The notes beneath the pieces are model-generated. The model saw only the letters and a program-made list of their open reading frames with translations, made no database searches and was not told where the DNA came from. DNA of 64,000 nt, from positions 155,688-219,687 of the forward strand of contig NZ_JADGMY010000016.1 in NCBI RefSeq assembly GCF_015234515.1, written 5' to 3'. The position numbers were made by a program, and so were the translations under genes. Shown in pieces: positions 9,371 to 18,181 of this stretch (position 1 is the first letter of the stretch; every line of letters starts with the position of its first letter). Origin of the DNA: Cellulomonas sp. GTDB lineage: Bacteria; Actinomycetota; Actinomycetes; Actinomycetales; Cellulomonadaceae.

Positions 9371-10402
9371 TCAGTCCTGCTTCGCGCGCGCCGCGCGGAA
9401 GTCGTCGAGGTTGTCGGCCGTGACGATCTCGACCGGGAAGAAGATGGTCTTCGTGGCCGCGTCGTCGTAGGCCTCCTCGCCCTCGAGGAGCGCGAGGACG
9501 GTCTCGACCGCCTTGATGCCCTGGCCGTACGGGTCCTGGGCGACGGTGGCGCTCATGAGGCCCTGCTCGATGAGGTCGAGCGCGCCGTCGGCGCCGTCGA
9601 ACCCGATGAGGATGAAGCCGTCCTCCACCGACTTGCCGGCGGTCTCCATGGCGCGCTGGGCGCCGATCGCGGAGTCGTCGTTGGCGGCGTAGATGACCTC
9701 CAGGTCCGGGTTGGCCGACAGCATGTCCTGCGCCGCGGCGAAGCCGCCGTCGACCGTGTCGTTGCCGTCGAGGCTCGAGACGACCTCGAAGTTGTCGTGG
9801 TCCCCGAGGATCGAGGCGAACTCCGCGACACGCTCCTCGCCGACGACCGAGCCGGCGTGCAGCTCGATGACACCGACCTTGTGCGGGCCGGGGACGTCAC
9901 CGAGCTGCTCGATGACGTACTCGGCGGCCAGGGCGCCACCGTTGGCGTTGTTCGACTGGATGTAGGCGTCGTACTCGCCGGCGGTGCCGATGTCGGCGAT
10001 GACGACGGGGATCTTGGCATCGTGCGCGGCGTCGATCGTCGACGGCAGCGCGGACGGCTGGACGGGCGTGACGACGAGGCCGGAGATGCCCTGGTTGATC
10101 AGGTCGAGGCTGCCCGAGACCTGCTGCTGCTGGTCGGACTTCTGGTCGACGACGACGATCTCGACGCCGGCGGCCTCGCCACCGGCCTTGACGCCCGCGG
10201 CGTACGACTGCCAGTAGGGGTTCTGCAGGTCGTAGACGGAGTACCCGATCTTCAGCGGGTCCTTCTTCTCGAACTGCACGGTGGCGCTCTCGTCGCCCGC
10301 TGTGGGGGTCGACTCGGCGGGCTCGTCGGCGCCGCTGGCGCAGGCCGACATCAGCAGTGCGCTCGCGGCGACGAGGCCGATGGCGCGGGACAGGTGTCGC
10401 AC
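9371..10402 (-). CDS. Sugar-binding lipoprotein of ABC importer (ribose-binding type)
   Basis: Extracytoplasmic substrate-binding protein of 343 residues, periplasmic-binding-protein fold type I. The signal peptide ends in a lipobox (LLMSACAS), so the mature protein is lipid-anchored at Cys-21. The mature part has LKIGYSVYDLQNPYWQSYA, GVKAGGEAAGVEIVVVD and VIYAANDDSAIGAQRAMETA, all typical of ribose/xylose-binding proteins. It is the second gene of the operon, after the isomerase. The identity of the ligand is not readable; the isomerase next door suggests a pentose such as D-lyxose or D-xylulose. Confidence 0.9.
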   Translation of the reverse strand: MRHLSRAIGLVAASALLMSACASGADEPAESTPTAGDESATVQFEKKDPLKIGYSVYDLQNPYWQSYAAGVKAGGEAAGVEIVVVDQKSDQQQQVSGSLDLINQGISGLVVTPVQPSALPSTIDAAHDAKIPVVIADIGTAGEYDAYIQSNNANGGALAAEYVIEQLGDVPGPHKVGVIELHAGSVVGEERVAEFASILGDHDNFEVVSSLDGNDTVDGGFAAAQDMLSANPDLEVIYAANDDSAIGAQRAMETAGKSVEDGFILIGFDGADGALDLIEQGLMSATVAQDPYGQGIKAVETVLALLEGEEAYDDAATKTIFFPVEIVTADNLDDFRAARAKQD

Positions 10403-10463
10403 GGTGTGTCTCCTTCGACAGGGTGTGGCTGGGTGTGCGGGTACTACTGCCGGCAGCGGGCCG

Positions 10464-11213
10464 TCAGCGGATGGCGGTCGTCAGGCGGCCGGTGTTGGCG
10501 GCAGGGCTGACGAACGCGTTGTCGTGCAGGCCGGCCCACGCCGGCAGCGGCGCCGGCTTGTCGTGGGCGTGCTCGGTGGGCTCGTGGCTGTACGTCGAGA
10601 CCTCCCGCACGACGAGCGGGGTGTCCGCGTCGGCCGGGCAGCGGAAGGCGTGCAGGTGCTTGCGGTGCATGACGAACTTCGGGTCGCCCGCACGCAGGCG
10701 CACGTAGCTCGTCAGGCGCGCGTAGGAGTCCTCGCGGCCGGCGGCCAGCGCGACGCCCTCGGGCCAGGCGTCCCCCTGGGGCATGGGCCGGAAGGCGAGC
10801 GGCTCCTCGTCGCCGACGACGACGGGCTCGGGGTCGTAGAAGACCTCCATCTCCCCCAGCACGACCTCGTAGCTCTCGGTCTTGCGCTGGTGGAAGTGCG
10901 GCGGGCAGAACTTGCCGGGATGGACGATCATCAGCTTGTCGCAGAGGCCCGAGTACTCGGAGTACTGGGCGCCGCCGGCGGGCAGACCGTCGACGGCAGG
11001 CTCGTTGAGGGACTCGAAGATCACCATGAGCTCGTAGGCCTCGCGGGACCACAGGCCGTTCTCGAAAGCGGCGTACTGGTCCTCGCCGAAGACGATCCCG
11101 GCCGAGTCGTTGACCATGTCAGGGGTGATCGGGTAGCGCAGCGCCCGCGCGAGGCTGGCGGCCTCGTTGAGCCACTCGTCGTACTCACGTCGGGTCGCGT
11201 AGGTTCTGGCCAC
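10464..11213 (-). CDS. Cupin-type sugar isomerase, probably D-lyxose ketol-isomerase
   Basis: Protein of 249 residues resembling D-lyxose isomerases (EC 5.3.1.15), which convert D-lyxose and D-xylulose in the cytoplasm using Mn2+. The cupin core has CPPHFHQRKTESYEVVLGEM, giving two His and a Glu as metal ligands, and a later HRKHLHAFRC segment supplies another His. The GTG start is preceded by the Shine-Dalgarno-like GAAGGACGG. It is the first gene of the operon, directly behind the double LacI operator. The cupin fold is clear; the exact sugar is inferred. Confidence 0.78.
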   Translation of the reverse strand: MARTYATRREYDEWLNEAASLARALRYPITPDMVNDSAGIVFGEDQYAAFENGLWSREAYELMVIFESLNEPAVDGLPAGGAQYSEYSGLCDKLMIVHPGKFCPPHFHQRKTESYEVVLGEMEVFYDPEPVVVGDEEPLAFRPMPQGDAWPEGVALAAGREDSYARLTSYVRLRAGDPKFVMHRKHLHAFRCPADADTPLVVREVSTYSHEPTEHAHDKPAPLPAWAGLHDNAFVSPAANTGRLTTAIR

Positions 11214-11250
11214 GTTGCCGTCCTTCGTCCGCTGGGCGCCTGAGGCGCTT

Positions 11251-11307
11251 CTTGAACCGGTTCATGTGAACCGGTTCAAGACTCCATGCGTCCCTAGGCG
11301 CTGTCAA
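11251..11307 (-). promoter_or_regulatory. Promoter and double LacI operator of the sugar operon
   Basis: On the minus strand a perfect TTGACA -35 lies at 11302-11307, followed by a weak -10 (GAGTCT, 11279-11284). A 30-bp perfect palindrome at 11251-11280 contains the 12-bp operator TGAACCGGTTCA twice (11253-11264 and 11267-11278), separated by two bases. The central CG within a symmetric 12-mer is the LacI-family operator pattern. Binding would block the promoter of the six-gene operon. Confidence 0.85.
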
Positions 11308-11348
11308 AGCCCGGGCGCTGACGACCGCGTCAGGCACAACCCGCGTAC

Positions 11349-12386
11349 CTATTGCGGCGGTCGCCCGCTCGACTCGCGCACGACGAGCAGCGGCTGGAAC
11401 TCCATGTGCGCACCCGGCTCGCGCTCGTCCGCCGCCAGCAGCAGCTCGGCCGCCGCCACCCCCATCTCGAACGACGGCTGGTGCACCGTCGTGAGCGGCG
11501 GGTTCAGCGCCAGCGCGAAGTCGGCGTCGTCGTAGCCGACGAGCGCCACGTCCTGCGGCACGCGCAGCCCGCGCGCCCGGATCTCCAGCAGCGCACCCAG
11601 CGCGAGCATGTCGTTGACGCACATCACGGCGTCGAGCCGGCCCGCGTCCAGCAGCGGCGCGAGCGCCGCACCGCCCTCCTCGACCGTCAGGTCCGTCACC
11701 TCGAGCTCGAGCATGACCTCAGCAGGGTCGAGGCCGCGCTGCAGCAGCGCCTCGCGTGCGCCCTGCCGGCGCTCCGCGCACCACGACACCGACATCGGGC
11801 CGTTCACCAGCGCGATCCGCCGGTAGCCGACGTCGGCCAGGTGGCCCATGGCCAGGCCGGCCCCCAGGACGTTGTCCAGGCTGACCCACGCACCACCCGA
11901 CCCGGGCGAGCGGCGGTCGAGCGTCACGACACCGAACCGGCGCTCCTCGAACGGCGCCCAGTCCGACGCGCGGTCCACGATCGGCGCGACCACCAGGCCG
12001 TCGACGCCCTGGCTCTCCAGGGAGCGCAGCAGACGGCGCTGACGGGCGGGGTCCTGGTGCGTCGACGCGACGATCATCGTCAGGCCCGCCGCCTCCGTCA
12101 CCGACTCGACCCCGCGCAGCACGGCCGCCCAGAAGGGGTTGCCGACGTCCGGCACCACGACACCGATCAGCTCCGAGCGGCGGCTGCGCAGCTGGCCGGC
12201 CGCGCGCGAGGGCACGAACCCCAGGGCGCGCATGGACTCCTCGACGCGCTCGCGCGTCTCGTCGGAGACGCGATCGGGGCTGTTGAGGACGTTCGACACC
12301 GTACCGAGCGAGACGCCGGCGTGCGCCGCGACCGCCCGGACGCCGACCGCTCGTGCTGCACGGCCGGCCCGCGACCTCACGGTCAT
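11349..12386 (-). CDS. LacI-family transcriptional regulator of the sugar operon
   Basis: Repressor of 345 residues. The N-terminal helix-turn-helix and hinge are at about residues 15-70 (VRAVAAHAGVSLGTVSNVLN, then LRSRRSELIGVVVPDVGNPF), followed by a ribose-binding-protein-like effector domain. The ATG at 12384-12386 is chosen because longer in-frame starts would add an Arg-rich stretch running through the likely promoter. It lies directly upstream of, and on the same strand as, the isomerase operon, whose promoter carries a double LacI operator, so it is the likely regulator. The inducer is probably the imported sugar. Confidence 0.9.
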   Translation of the reverse strand: MTVRSRAGRAARAVGVRAVAAHAGVSLGTVSNVLNSPDRVSDETRERVEESMRALGFVPSRAAGQLRSRRSELIGVVVPDVGNPFWAAVLRGVESVTEAAGLTMIVASTHQDPARQRRLLRSLESQGVDGLVVAPIVDRASDWAPFEERRFGVVTLDRRSPGSGGAWVSLDNVLGAGLAMGHLADVGYRRIALVNGPMSVSWCAERRQGAREALLQRGLDPAEVMLELEVTDLTVEEGGAALAPLLDAGRLDAVMCVNDMLALGALLEIRARGLRVPQDVALVGYDDADFALALNPPLTTVHQPSFEMGVAAAELLLAADEREPGAHMEFQPLLVVRESSGRPPQ

Positions 12387-12554
12387 CAGCGCAGTGCCTC
12401 GCTCTCGGCCGTGGTGGGATGTCGCGGGGCCCGTGGACGCCCGTCGGCTAGGGATACTACGGCGCGCCCGCCGGCGTCCCGCGCCGACTCTCCCGCACGA
12501 GCGGCACTCCGGGCGGCGACGGCGTGCGGCGCCCAACCCGGCCCGTCGGCGCCC

Positions 12555-13298
12555 TCAGTCGAGGACATGGCGCAGGTAGCGCTCCGGGGCGTCGAGGAAC
12601 GCGCGCCACGACGTGACGAGGTCCAGGTCCTCCCACGCGCACTCGCGCAGCCCCCACTCGCCCACCTCGTAGACCGTCGCGCCGGGCAGCGCCGCCAGCA
12701 GCGGCGAGTGCGTCGAGAGGATCACCTGCGAGTCGTGCTGCGCCAGGTCGTGCAGGTGGCGCAGCAGCGCGAGGCTGCCCGTGAACGACAGCGCGGACTC
12801 GGGCTCGTCGAGGACGTACAGGCCCGGGTACATCATCCGGGAGCCGATGAGCTCGAGGAACGACTCCCCGTGGGACATCTCGTGGAACACCGGGTCGTTG
12901 CCGGGGTGCTCGTCGAGGTACGTGTAGAAGCCGTGCATCGTCTCGGCCCGCAGGAAGAACCCGCGCCGCGGGGCACCGGCGCCCCGCACGAGCTGGAGGT
13001 CGTGCGCGAACCCCGACTCGGTGGGGCGGGTGCGGTGCATCGACCCCGTCGACCCGCCCTCGGCCGCCATGCCGAACGCCGTGGCGATGCCCTCGACCAG
13101 CGTCGACTTGCCGGCGCCGTTGTCCCCCACCAGCACGGTCACCGGGCCCAGGTCCCAGCCCTGCTCGAGCACCTGCCGCACCGCGGGCACGGTCAGGTGC
13201 CAGTCACCGCCGCGCTCCCCGTCGACCCCGGACACCCCCGTCCGCGCCTGCACCCGACGCACGGGCAGCGTGCTCCACGGACCCGTGCGCGCGACCAT
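12555..13298 (-). CDS. AAA-family ATPase with ABC-like motifs
   Basis: Soluble ATPase of 247 residues from the predicted ATPase/OLD-like AAA group. Walker A GDNGAGKST is at about 58-66, an ABC-like signature SHGES at 142-146, Walker B LYVLDEPESALS at about 160-171, and a switch His in ILSTHSPLL. There are no membrane segments and no extra nuclease domain. It sits 59 bases downstream of the Pnkp gene on the same strand and could be co-transcribed with the RNA-repair pair. Whether it belongs to that system is open. Confidence 0.8.
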   Translation of the reverse strand: MVARTGPWSTLPVRRVQARTGVSGVDGERGGDWHLTVPAVRQVLEQGWDLGPVTVLVGDNGAGKSTLVEGIATAFGMAAEGGSTGSMHRTRPTESGFAHDLQLVRGAGAPRRGFFLRAETMHGFYTYLDEHPGNDPVFHEMSHGESFLELIGSRMMYPGLYVLDEPESALSFTGSLALLRHLHDLAQHDSQVILSTHSPLLAALPGATVYEVGEWGLRECAWEDLDLVTSWRAFLDAPERYLRHVLD

Positions 13299-13357
13299 GC
13301 GCCCACCCCATCACGGACGGCCGACACGCGACGACGCGCGCGGCTCGCAGCCGCGGC

Positions 13358-15940
13358 TCACAGCCGCGGGTCGACGGCCTCCGACTCCAGCGCGAGCACC
13401 GCGAACACGGCCTCGTGGACGCGCCACAGCGGCTCCCCCGCGCTGAGCCGCGCGAGCGCCTCCAGACCCAGCGCGTACTCGCGCAGCGCGAGGCTGCGCT
13501 TGCGCCCGAGGTGCCGTGAGCGCAGCCGGGTCAGGTGCTGCGGCTCGGTGTAGTCGGGGCCGTAGATGATGCGCAGGTACTCGCGTCCGCGGACCTTGAT
13601 GCCGGGCTGCACGAGCCCCTTGCGGCCGCGCACGAGGTTGGCCAGCGGCTTGACGACCATCCCCTCCCCACCGGCCGACGTCAGGTCGTGCCACCAGGCG
13701 ACGCCTGCCGCACGCGAGGCGGGGTCGGTGAGGTCGACGACGAGCCGTCGGGTGGTGGCCAGCACGCCGGACCGGTCGGCCCCGACCAGGGCGTCGGCGA
13801 CGTCGAGGTGCCACAGGTGGTCGCGCGTCTCGTACGTGCCGGCGTCGGTCGCGAGGAGCTGGAACGGTGCGAGCCGCACGCCGTCGAGCCCGTCGGTGGG
13901 CCACACGTAGCGGCGGTACGCCGCGGCGAAGGCGTCGGCGTTCGCGCCGCGCGAGCGGGTGCGCGCCAGCAGCTCGTCGACCGGCAGCCCGGCGGCCGAC
14001 GCGGCGTCGAGCGCGGCCCTCGCCGCGGGCAGCGCGGTGCGTGCGGCGGCGCCGACGGCCGCGTACTGGTGGCGCAGCAGGTCCTCGGCCTTGACGGACC
14101 ACGGCATGAGCTCGCAGTCGAGCAGCAGCCAGTCCGCGGGCGCGCCGTCGCGTCCGACGCGCCCCCAGACGTCCGCCGCGGCCGTGCGGACCACGTCGAG
14201 CAGCGCCTCCGTGCGCGCGGCGTCGAAGAACGGCCGCCCGGTGCGCGTGTGCACCGCGCCCGTCGTGCCCACGGGCATGCCGAAGCGCGCCGCGGCGACG
14301 TCCGCGTCCCGGCACACCAGCACCACGGCGCGCGAGCCCATGTGCTTCTCCTCGCACACGACGCTCTCGACGTCGTCCCGGTAGGCGTCGAACGCCTGGT
14401 CGGGGTGCTCCAGGAGGTCGCCGTCGGGGGCGGTCGCGCACGGGCTCATGGTCGGCGGCAGGTAGAGCAGCCACCGCGGGTCGAGGGCGAACCGGCTCAT
14501 GACCTCCAGGGCGCCGGCCGCGTTCTCCTCGGCGACGGTCACGCGCCCGTGCAGGCCCGTCTCGACGACGCGCTTGCCCAGGACGTCCGCCACGTCGAGG
14601 ACGTCGGGGTCGCGGCGCGCGGCGTCCGGGGTCGCGTCGGTCGTCGGGCCCTCGTCCGCCGTGGGGAACGGGCGCGCCGGCTCGTACCAGACGCGCTCGG
14701 CGGCTACCTGGACGAGCTCCTTCTCGGGGTAGCGCAGCGCGCTCAGGTGCCCGCCGAACACGCACCCGGTGTCGAGGCACATCGTGTTGTTGACCCACGT
14801 GGCCGTCGGGGTCGGGGTGTGCCCGTAGAGCACCATGGCCCGGCCGCGGTAGTCGTCCGCCCACGGCAGACGCACGGGCAGGCCGAACTCGTCGGTCTCA
14901 CCGGTCGTGTCGCCGTACAGCGCGAACGCCCGCACCCGCCCGGACGCGCGGTTGTGGAACTCCTCCTTGAGGCCGGCGTGTGCGACGACGAGCCGGCCGT
15001 CGTCGAGCACGAGGTGCGCGGCCAGGCCGTCGCAGAACTCGCGCACCGCCGCGCGGAACTCGTCGGTCTCCTGCGCCAGCTCGGCGAGCGTCGTCTCCAG
15101 GCCGTGCGACACCTGCACGTTGCGGCCGTCGAGCGCGCGCACGAGCTTGTGCTCGTGGTTGCCGGGGACCGCGAGCGCGTGCCCGCCCGCGACCATGCCC
15201 ATGACGAGACGCAGCACGCCCACGCTGTCGGGGCCGCGGTCGACGAGGTCGCCGACGAACAGCGCCCGCCGCCCCTCGGGGTGGGCCGCGTCGACGGGCC
15301 GGCCCTCGGCGTCGCGGCTGATCACGTAACCCAGGGCGCCGAGCAGGGTCTCGAGCTCCGAGCGGCACCCGTGCACGTCCCCGACGACGTCGAACGGCCC
15401 GCGCTCGGCACGCCGGTCGCTGCGCAGCGGCTGCCGGTCGATCACGGCGGCGTCGACCTCGTCGGTGCCCCGCAGCACGTGGACCGTGCGGAAGCCCTCG
15501 CGCGACAGCCCGCGCAGCGAGCGGCGCAGCTGGTCGCGCTGGCGCCGCACGACGTGGGAGGCCAGCGACCGGTCGGCGCGTGCGGCGTTGCGCTCGAGGC
15601 AGACCTGCTCGGGCGCGTCCAGCACGATCGCCACGGGTAGCACGTCGTGCGCGCGGGCGAGCGCGACCAGCGCCTTGCGTGCCGTCGGCTGCACGTTGGT
15701 CGCGTCGACGACCGTGAGCAGCCCGGCGTCGAGGCGCTTGCCCGCGATGTGGTGCAGCACGTCGAACGCCGCGGCCGTGGCGTCCTGCGAGGTGACATCG
15801 TTGGAGACCAGGCCCCGGCAGAAGTCCGAGGACAGCGTCTCGAACGGGCCGAAGTGCTGCGCGGCGAAGGTCGACTTGCCCGAGCCGGACACGCCGACCA
15901 GGACGACCAGCGAGAGCGCCGGGACCGTCAGGGTGGTCAT
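13358..15940 (-). CDS. pnkp: Bacterial RNA-repair polynucleotide kinase-phosphatase-ligase
   Basis: Three-domain RNA end-healing and sealing enzyme of 860 residues. The 5'-OH kinase has a P-loop GVSGSGKST at 16-24. The metallophosphatase, which removes 2',3'-cyclic phosphate, has GDVHG at 187-191, VGDLVDRG at 229-236 and PGNHEH at 259-264. The ligase/adenylyltransferase domain has the nucleophile Lys-532 in EEKHMGSRAV. Length matches the Clostridium thermocellum enzyme of about 870 residues. The ATG overlaps the Hen1 stop (ATGA). In the family, the ligase part needs the Hen1 N-terminal half for sealing activity. The longer in-frame extension through the Hen1 region is not used. Confidence 0.95.
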   Translation of the reverse strand: MTTLTVPALSLVVLVGVSGSGKSTFAAQHFGPFETLSSDFCRGLVSNDVTSQDATAAAFDVLHHIAGKRLDAGLLTVVDATNVQPTARKALVALARAHDVLPVAIVLDAPEQVCLERNAARADRSLASHVVRRQRDQLRRSLRGLSREGFRTVHVLRGTDEVDAAVIDRQPLRSDRRAERGPFDVVGDVHGCRSELETLLGALGYVISRDAEGRPVDAAHPEGRRALFVGDLVDRGPDSVGVLRLVMGMVAGGHALAVPGNHEHKLVRALDGRNVQVSHGLETTLAELAQETDEFRAAVREFCDGLAAHLVLDDGRLVVAHAGLKEEFHNRASGRVRAFALYGDTTGETDEFGLPVRLPWADDYRGRAMVLYGHTPTPTATWVNNTMCLDTGCVFGGHLSALRYPEKELVQVAAERVWYEPARPFPTADEGPTTDATPDAARRDPDVLDVADVLGKRVVETGLHGRVTVAEENAAGALEVMSRFALDPRWLLYLPPTMSPCATAPDGDLLEHPDQAFDAYRDDVESVVCEEKHMGSRAVVLVCRDADVAAARFGMPVGTTGAVHTRTGRPFFDAARTEALLDVVRTAAADVWGRVGRDGAPADWLLLDCELMPWSVKAEDLLRHQYAAVGAAARTALPAARAALDAASAAGLPVDELLARTRSRGANADAFAAAYRRYVWPTDGLDGVRLAPFQLLATDAGTYETRDHLWHLDVADALVGADRSGVLATTRRLVVDLTDPASRAAGVAWWHDLTSAGGEGMVVKPLANLVRGRKGLVQPGIKVRGREYLRIIYGPDYTEPQHLTRLRSRHLGRKRSLALREYALGLEALARLSAGEPLWRVHEAVFAVLALESEAVDPRL

Positions 15941-17454
15941 CGCGCACCCCCGTCGTGGCTCGCCGGGGCCGTACCGCGGCGGAAGACGGCCATCTGGGTG
16001 GGCGGGCCGACCTCCGGGTCGTCCACCCCGACGGGCAGCAGCGCGACGTCGTACCCGTGACGGTCCGCGGCCGCCCGTGCCCAGGCGGCGAACTCGGCGC
16101 GCGTCCACTCGAAGCGGTGGTCGTGGTGGCGCATCGTGCCGGCCTCCAGCGTGGGGTACCGCACGTTGTGCTCGGCGTTGGGGGTGGTCACGACGAGCGT
16201 CGCGGGTGCGGCGGCGCCCAGGACCGCGCGCTCCAGCGCCGCCAGGCGCGGCGGGTCGACGTGCTCGACCACCTCCATGAGCACCGCGACGTCGAAGCCG
16301 GCGACGCGGGCGTCGCGGTAGGTGACCGAGGAGTGCGCGAGCTCGATGCGCCGACGCTGACGCTCCGGGAGCGTGTCGAGGTGGAGCCGCCGGGCGGCGG
16401 TCGTCAGGGCCCGCGCCGAGACGTCGACGCCGAGGAGCCGCTCGTACGCGGGGTCGCGCAGCAGCTCGCTCAGCAGGGTGCCCTCGCCGCACCCGAGGTC
16501 GACGACGCTGCGTGCACCCGCCTCGCGGATCTGGGCGACGACGGCGTCGAGGCGCTGCCGGGCCAGGGGCGGTGGGGTCGGCTCCGCCGGATCTGCCGGG
16601 TCCGCGGCGTCCGCCGGCCCCGCCGCGTCGGGCGCGCCGGCGGTCGCCGCGTCGACGGTTGCGTCCTCGGGCTCGGCGAGGGCGTCGTCGACCGTCTCCG
16701 GGCGGGCGTCGTCGACCTCCGCGAGCCGCTCGATGGCCGACGTCGCCAGGCTGGTGCGGTGGGCGAGGTACCGGCGGGCGATCTCCCGGCGCTCGGGGTG
16801 CGCCGCGAGCCACCCCTCCCCCGCACGCACGAGCTTGGTGACCTCGTCGGACCCCACCCAGTAGTGCTTGCTTGCGTCGAGCGTCGGCAGCAGGACGTAG
16901 AGGTGGCTGAGCGCGTCGGCGACGCGCTGCGTGCCCGTCAGGTGCAGGTCGACGTAGCGCGAGTCGCCCCACGCGGGGACCGTCGGGTCGAGCGGCACGG
17001 GGCGCGCGTCGACCTGCCACCCCAGCGGCGCGAACAGCCGGACCGCGGCCTCGGCGCCGCCGCGGCACGGCACGGCCGGGACGTGGACGCTCAGGTCCCA
17101 GCGCCGTGCGGGCAGCTCGGGACGCAGCTCGCAGCGCCCGGCCATGGCCGTGCGGAACACCTTGCCGAGCGCGACCGCGAGCATCGACGACGCCGCGTAC
17201 GGCCGGTCGTTCACGTACTGCGCGAGGCTGAACGCGACGTCGCGCGGTGCGCTACGGCCCTTCTGCCGGACGAGCCCCACCGGGTCGACCTCCAGCAGGA
17301 GCGCGACGGTGCAGCGCTCGTCGGTCGCCTCGGGGTAGAAGACGTGCGCGACCCCGAACGACTGGTCGAACGCCTGGACCCGGCCGGGGTGCTTGTGCAG
17401 CAGGTAGCCGAGGTCGGCTGCGTCGGGGCCGGCGGCGGACAGGGTCAGGAGCAC
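15937..17454 (-). CDS. hen1: Bacterial Hen1 3'-terminal RNA ribose 2'-O-methyltransferase
   Basis: Methylates the 2'-OH of the 3' end of cleaved RNA before ligation, so that the repaired junction cannot be cut again by the same ribotoxin. The protein has 505 residues: an N-terminal ligase-activating region (about 1-240), an acidic Ala/Asp/Pro linker (about 245-295), then a SAM-dependent methyltransferase with VVDLGCGEG at 317-325. The metal-binding motif EVVEH is at 394-398 and the downstream His cluster MRHHDHRFEW at 441-450. It is the first gene of the Pnkp-Hen1 operon. All key residues are intact. Confidence 0.95.
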   Translation of the reverse strand: MLLTLSAAGPDAADLGYLLHKHPGRVQAFDQSFGVAHVFYPEATDERCTVALLLEVDPVGLVRQKGRSAPRDVAFSLAQYVNDRPYAASSMLAVALGKVFRTAMAGRCELRPELPARRWDLSVHVPAVPCRGGAEAAVRLFAPLGWQVDARPVPLDPTVPAWGDSRYVDLHLTGTQRVADALSHLYVLLPTLDASKHYWVGSDEVTKLVRAGEGWLAAHPERREIARRYLAHRTSLATSAIERLAEVDDARPETVDDALAEPEDATVDAATAGAPDAAGPADAADPADPAEPTPPPLARQRLDAVVAQIREAGARSVVDLGCGEGTLLSELLRDPAYERLLGVDVSARALTTAARRLHLDTLPERQRRRIELAHSSVTYRDARVAGFDVAVLMEVVEHVDPPRLAALERAVLGAAAPATLVVTTPNAEHNVRYPTLEAGTMRHHDHRFEWTRAEFAAWARAAADRHGYDVALLPVGVDDPEVGPPTQMAVFRRGTAPASHDGGAR

Positions 17455-17524
17455 GGGCGGATCGTCGCACGCAGGGCATCGCGCTGTCCGGCGGTTTGCT
17501 GCTCGCTCCCCCGGGCGGACGCGG

Positions 17525-18181
17525 CTACCCGCCGGTGACCCGATGCCGCAGCGTCGGGCCGCCCGGCCCGTCGAGCTCGTCCAGGTACGCCGCCCGCCCC
17601 GCCATGCTCATGACGAGCGCGAGGGTCGACCCTGTGACGAGCGGACCCTCGCCGGCGCGGAAGGGGCCGTCGTCCGCGCGCAGACCGAGACCCGCGGAGT
17701 GCGTGCGGCTGTTCACGGTGAAGTCCCGCCGGGCGAAGAACTCCGCGACGGGGGTCAGCGCGTCGACGTCCGGCGTGCGCGTGACCCCCAGGGGCCGGCG
17801 GACGTCCTGCGCGTGCACGACGACCTCCCCCAGGTAGGCGGGGGTGTGGCTGGACGGTGCCGTCGTGCTCGTGACGACGGCGCGGAAGCGGTCGAGCGTC
17901 TCGGCGGGCGTCCGGCCGCGGTGCTCGTCGAGCCGGCGCCGGTTGTGCACGTCCGGGCGGAAGCGCGCGCCGAGCATGCTGCGCAGCCACCGCCACTGGC
18001 CGACGCTCGCAGCGGCGGTCAGGTGGGCGACGACCTCCTCGACGTCCCACTCGCCGCACAGCGTGCCGTGCCGCCACTGCTCGGGGGTCAGGTGCGCCAG
18101 GTCCTCCGCCAGGGCGGCGCGCTCGGCGTGGGCGAGCGCCCACAGCCGGTCGTCAGGGCTGTCCGCCGGACGTCGCGTCAC
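17525..18181 (-). CDS. DinB-like maleylpyruvate isomerase/TIGR03083-family protein, copy 2
   Basis: Protein of 218 residues from the actinobacterial TIGR03083 group, whose N-terminal four-helix bundle is shared with mycothiol-dependent maleylpyruvate isomerase. CGEWDVEEVVAHLTAAA and VVVHAQDVRRPLGV carry the His residues expected to bind the metal. It overlaps the preceding paralogue by ATGA and the two align along their whole length, pointing to a tandem duplication. The function is unknown; thiol transfer or detoxification is a family-level guess. Confidence 0.8.
   Translation of the reverse strand: MTRRPADSPDDRLWALAHAERAALAEDLAHLTPEQWRHGTLCGEWDVEEVVAHLTAAASVGQWRWLRSMLGARFRPDVHNRRRLDEHRGRTPAETLDRFRAVVTSTTAPSSHTPAYLGEVVVHAQDVRRPLGVTRTPDVDALTPVAEFFARRDFTVNSRTHSAGLGLRADDGPFRAGEGPLVTGSTLALVMSMAGRAAYLDELDGPGGPTLRHRVTGG

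Noticed and set aside
13358..17068. A single 1236-residue protein fusing Hen1 region and Pnkp
   Set aside because: The upstream part is the wrong frame of Hen1; the real Pnkp begins at the ATG overlapping the Hen1 stop, and Hen1 has its own intact frame.
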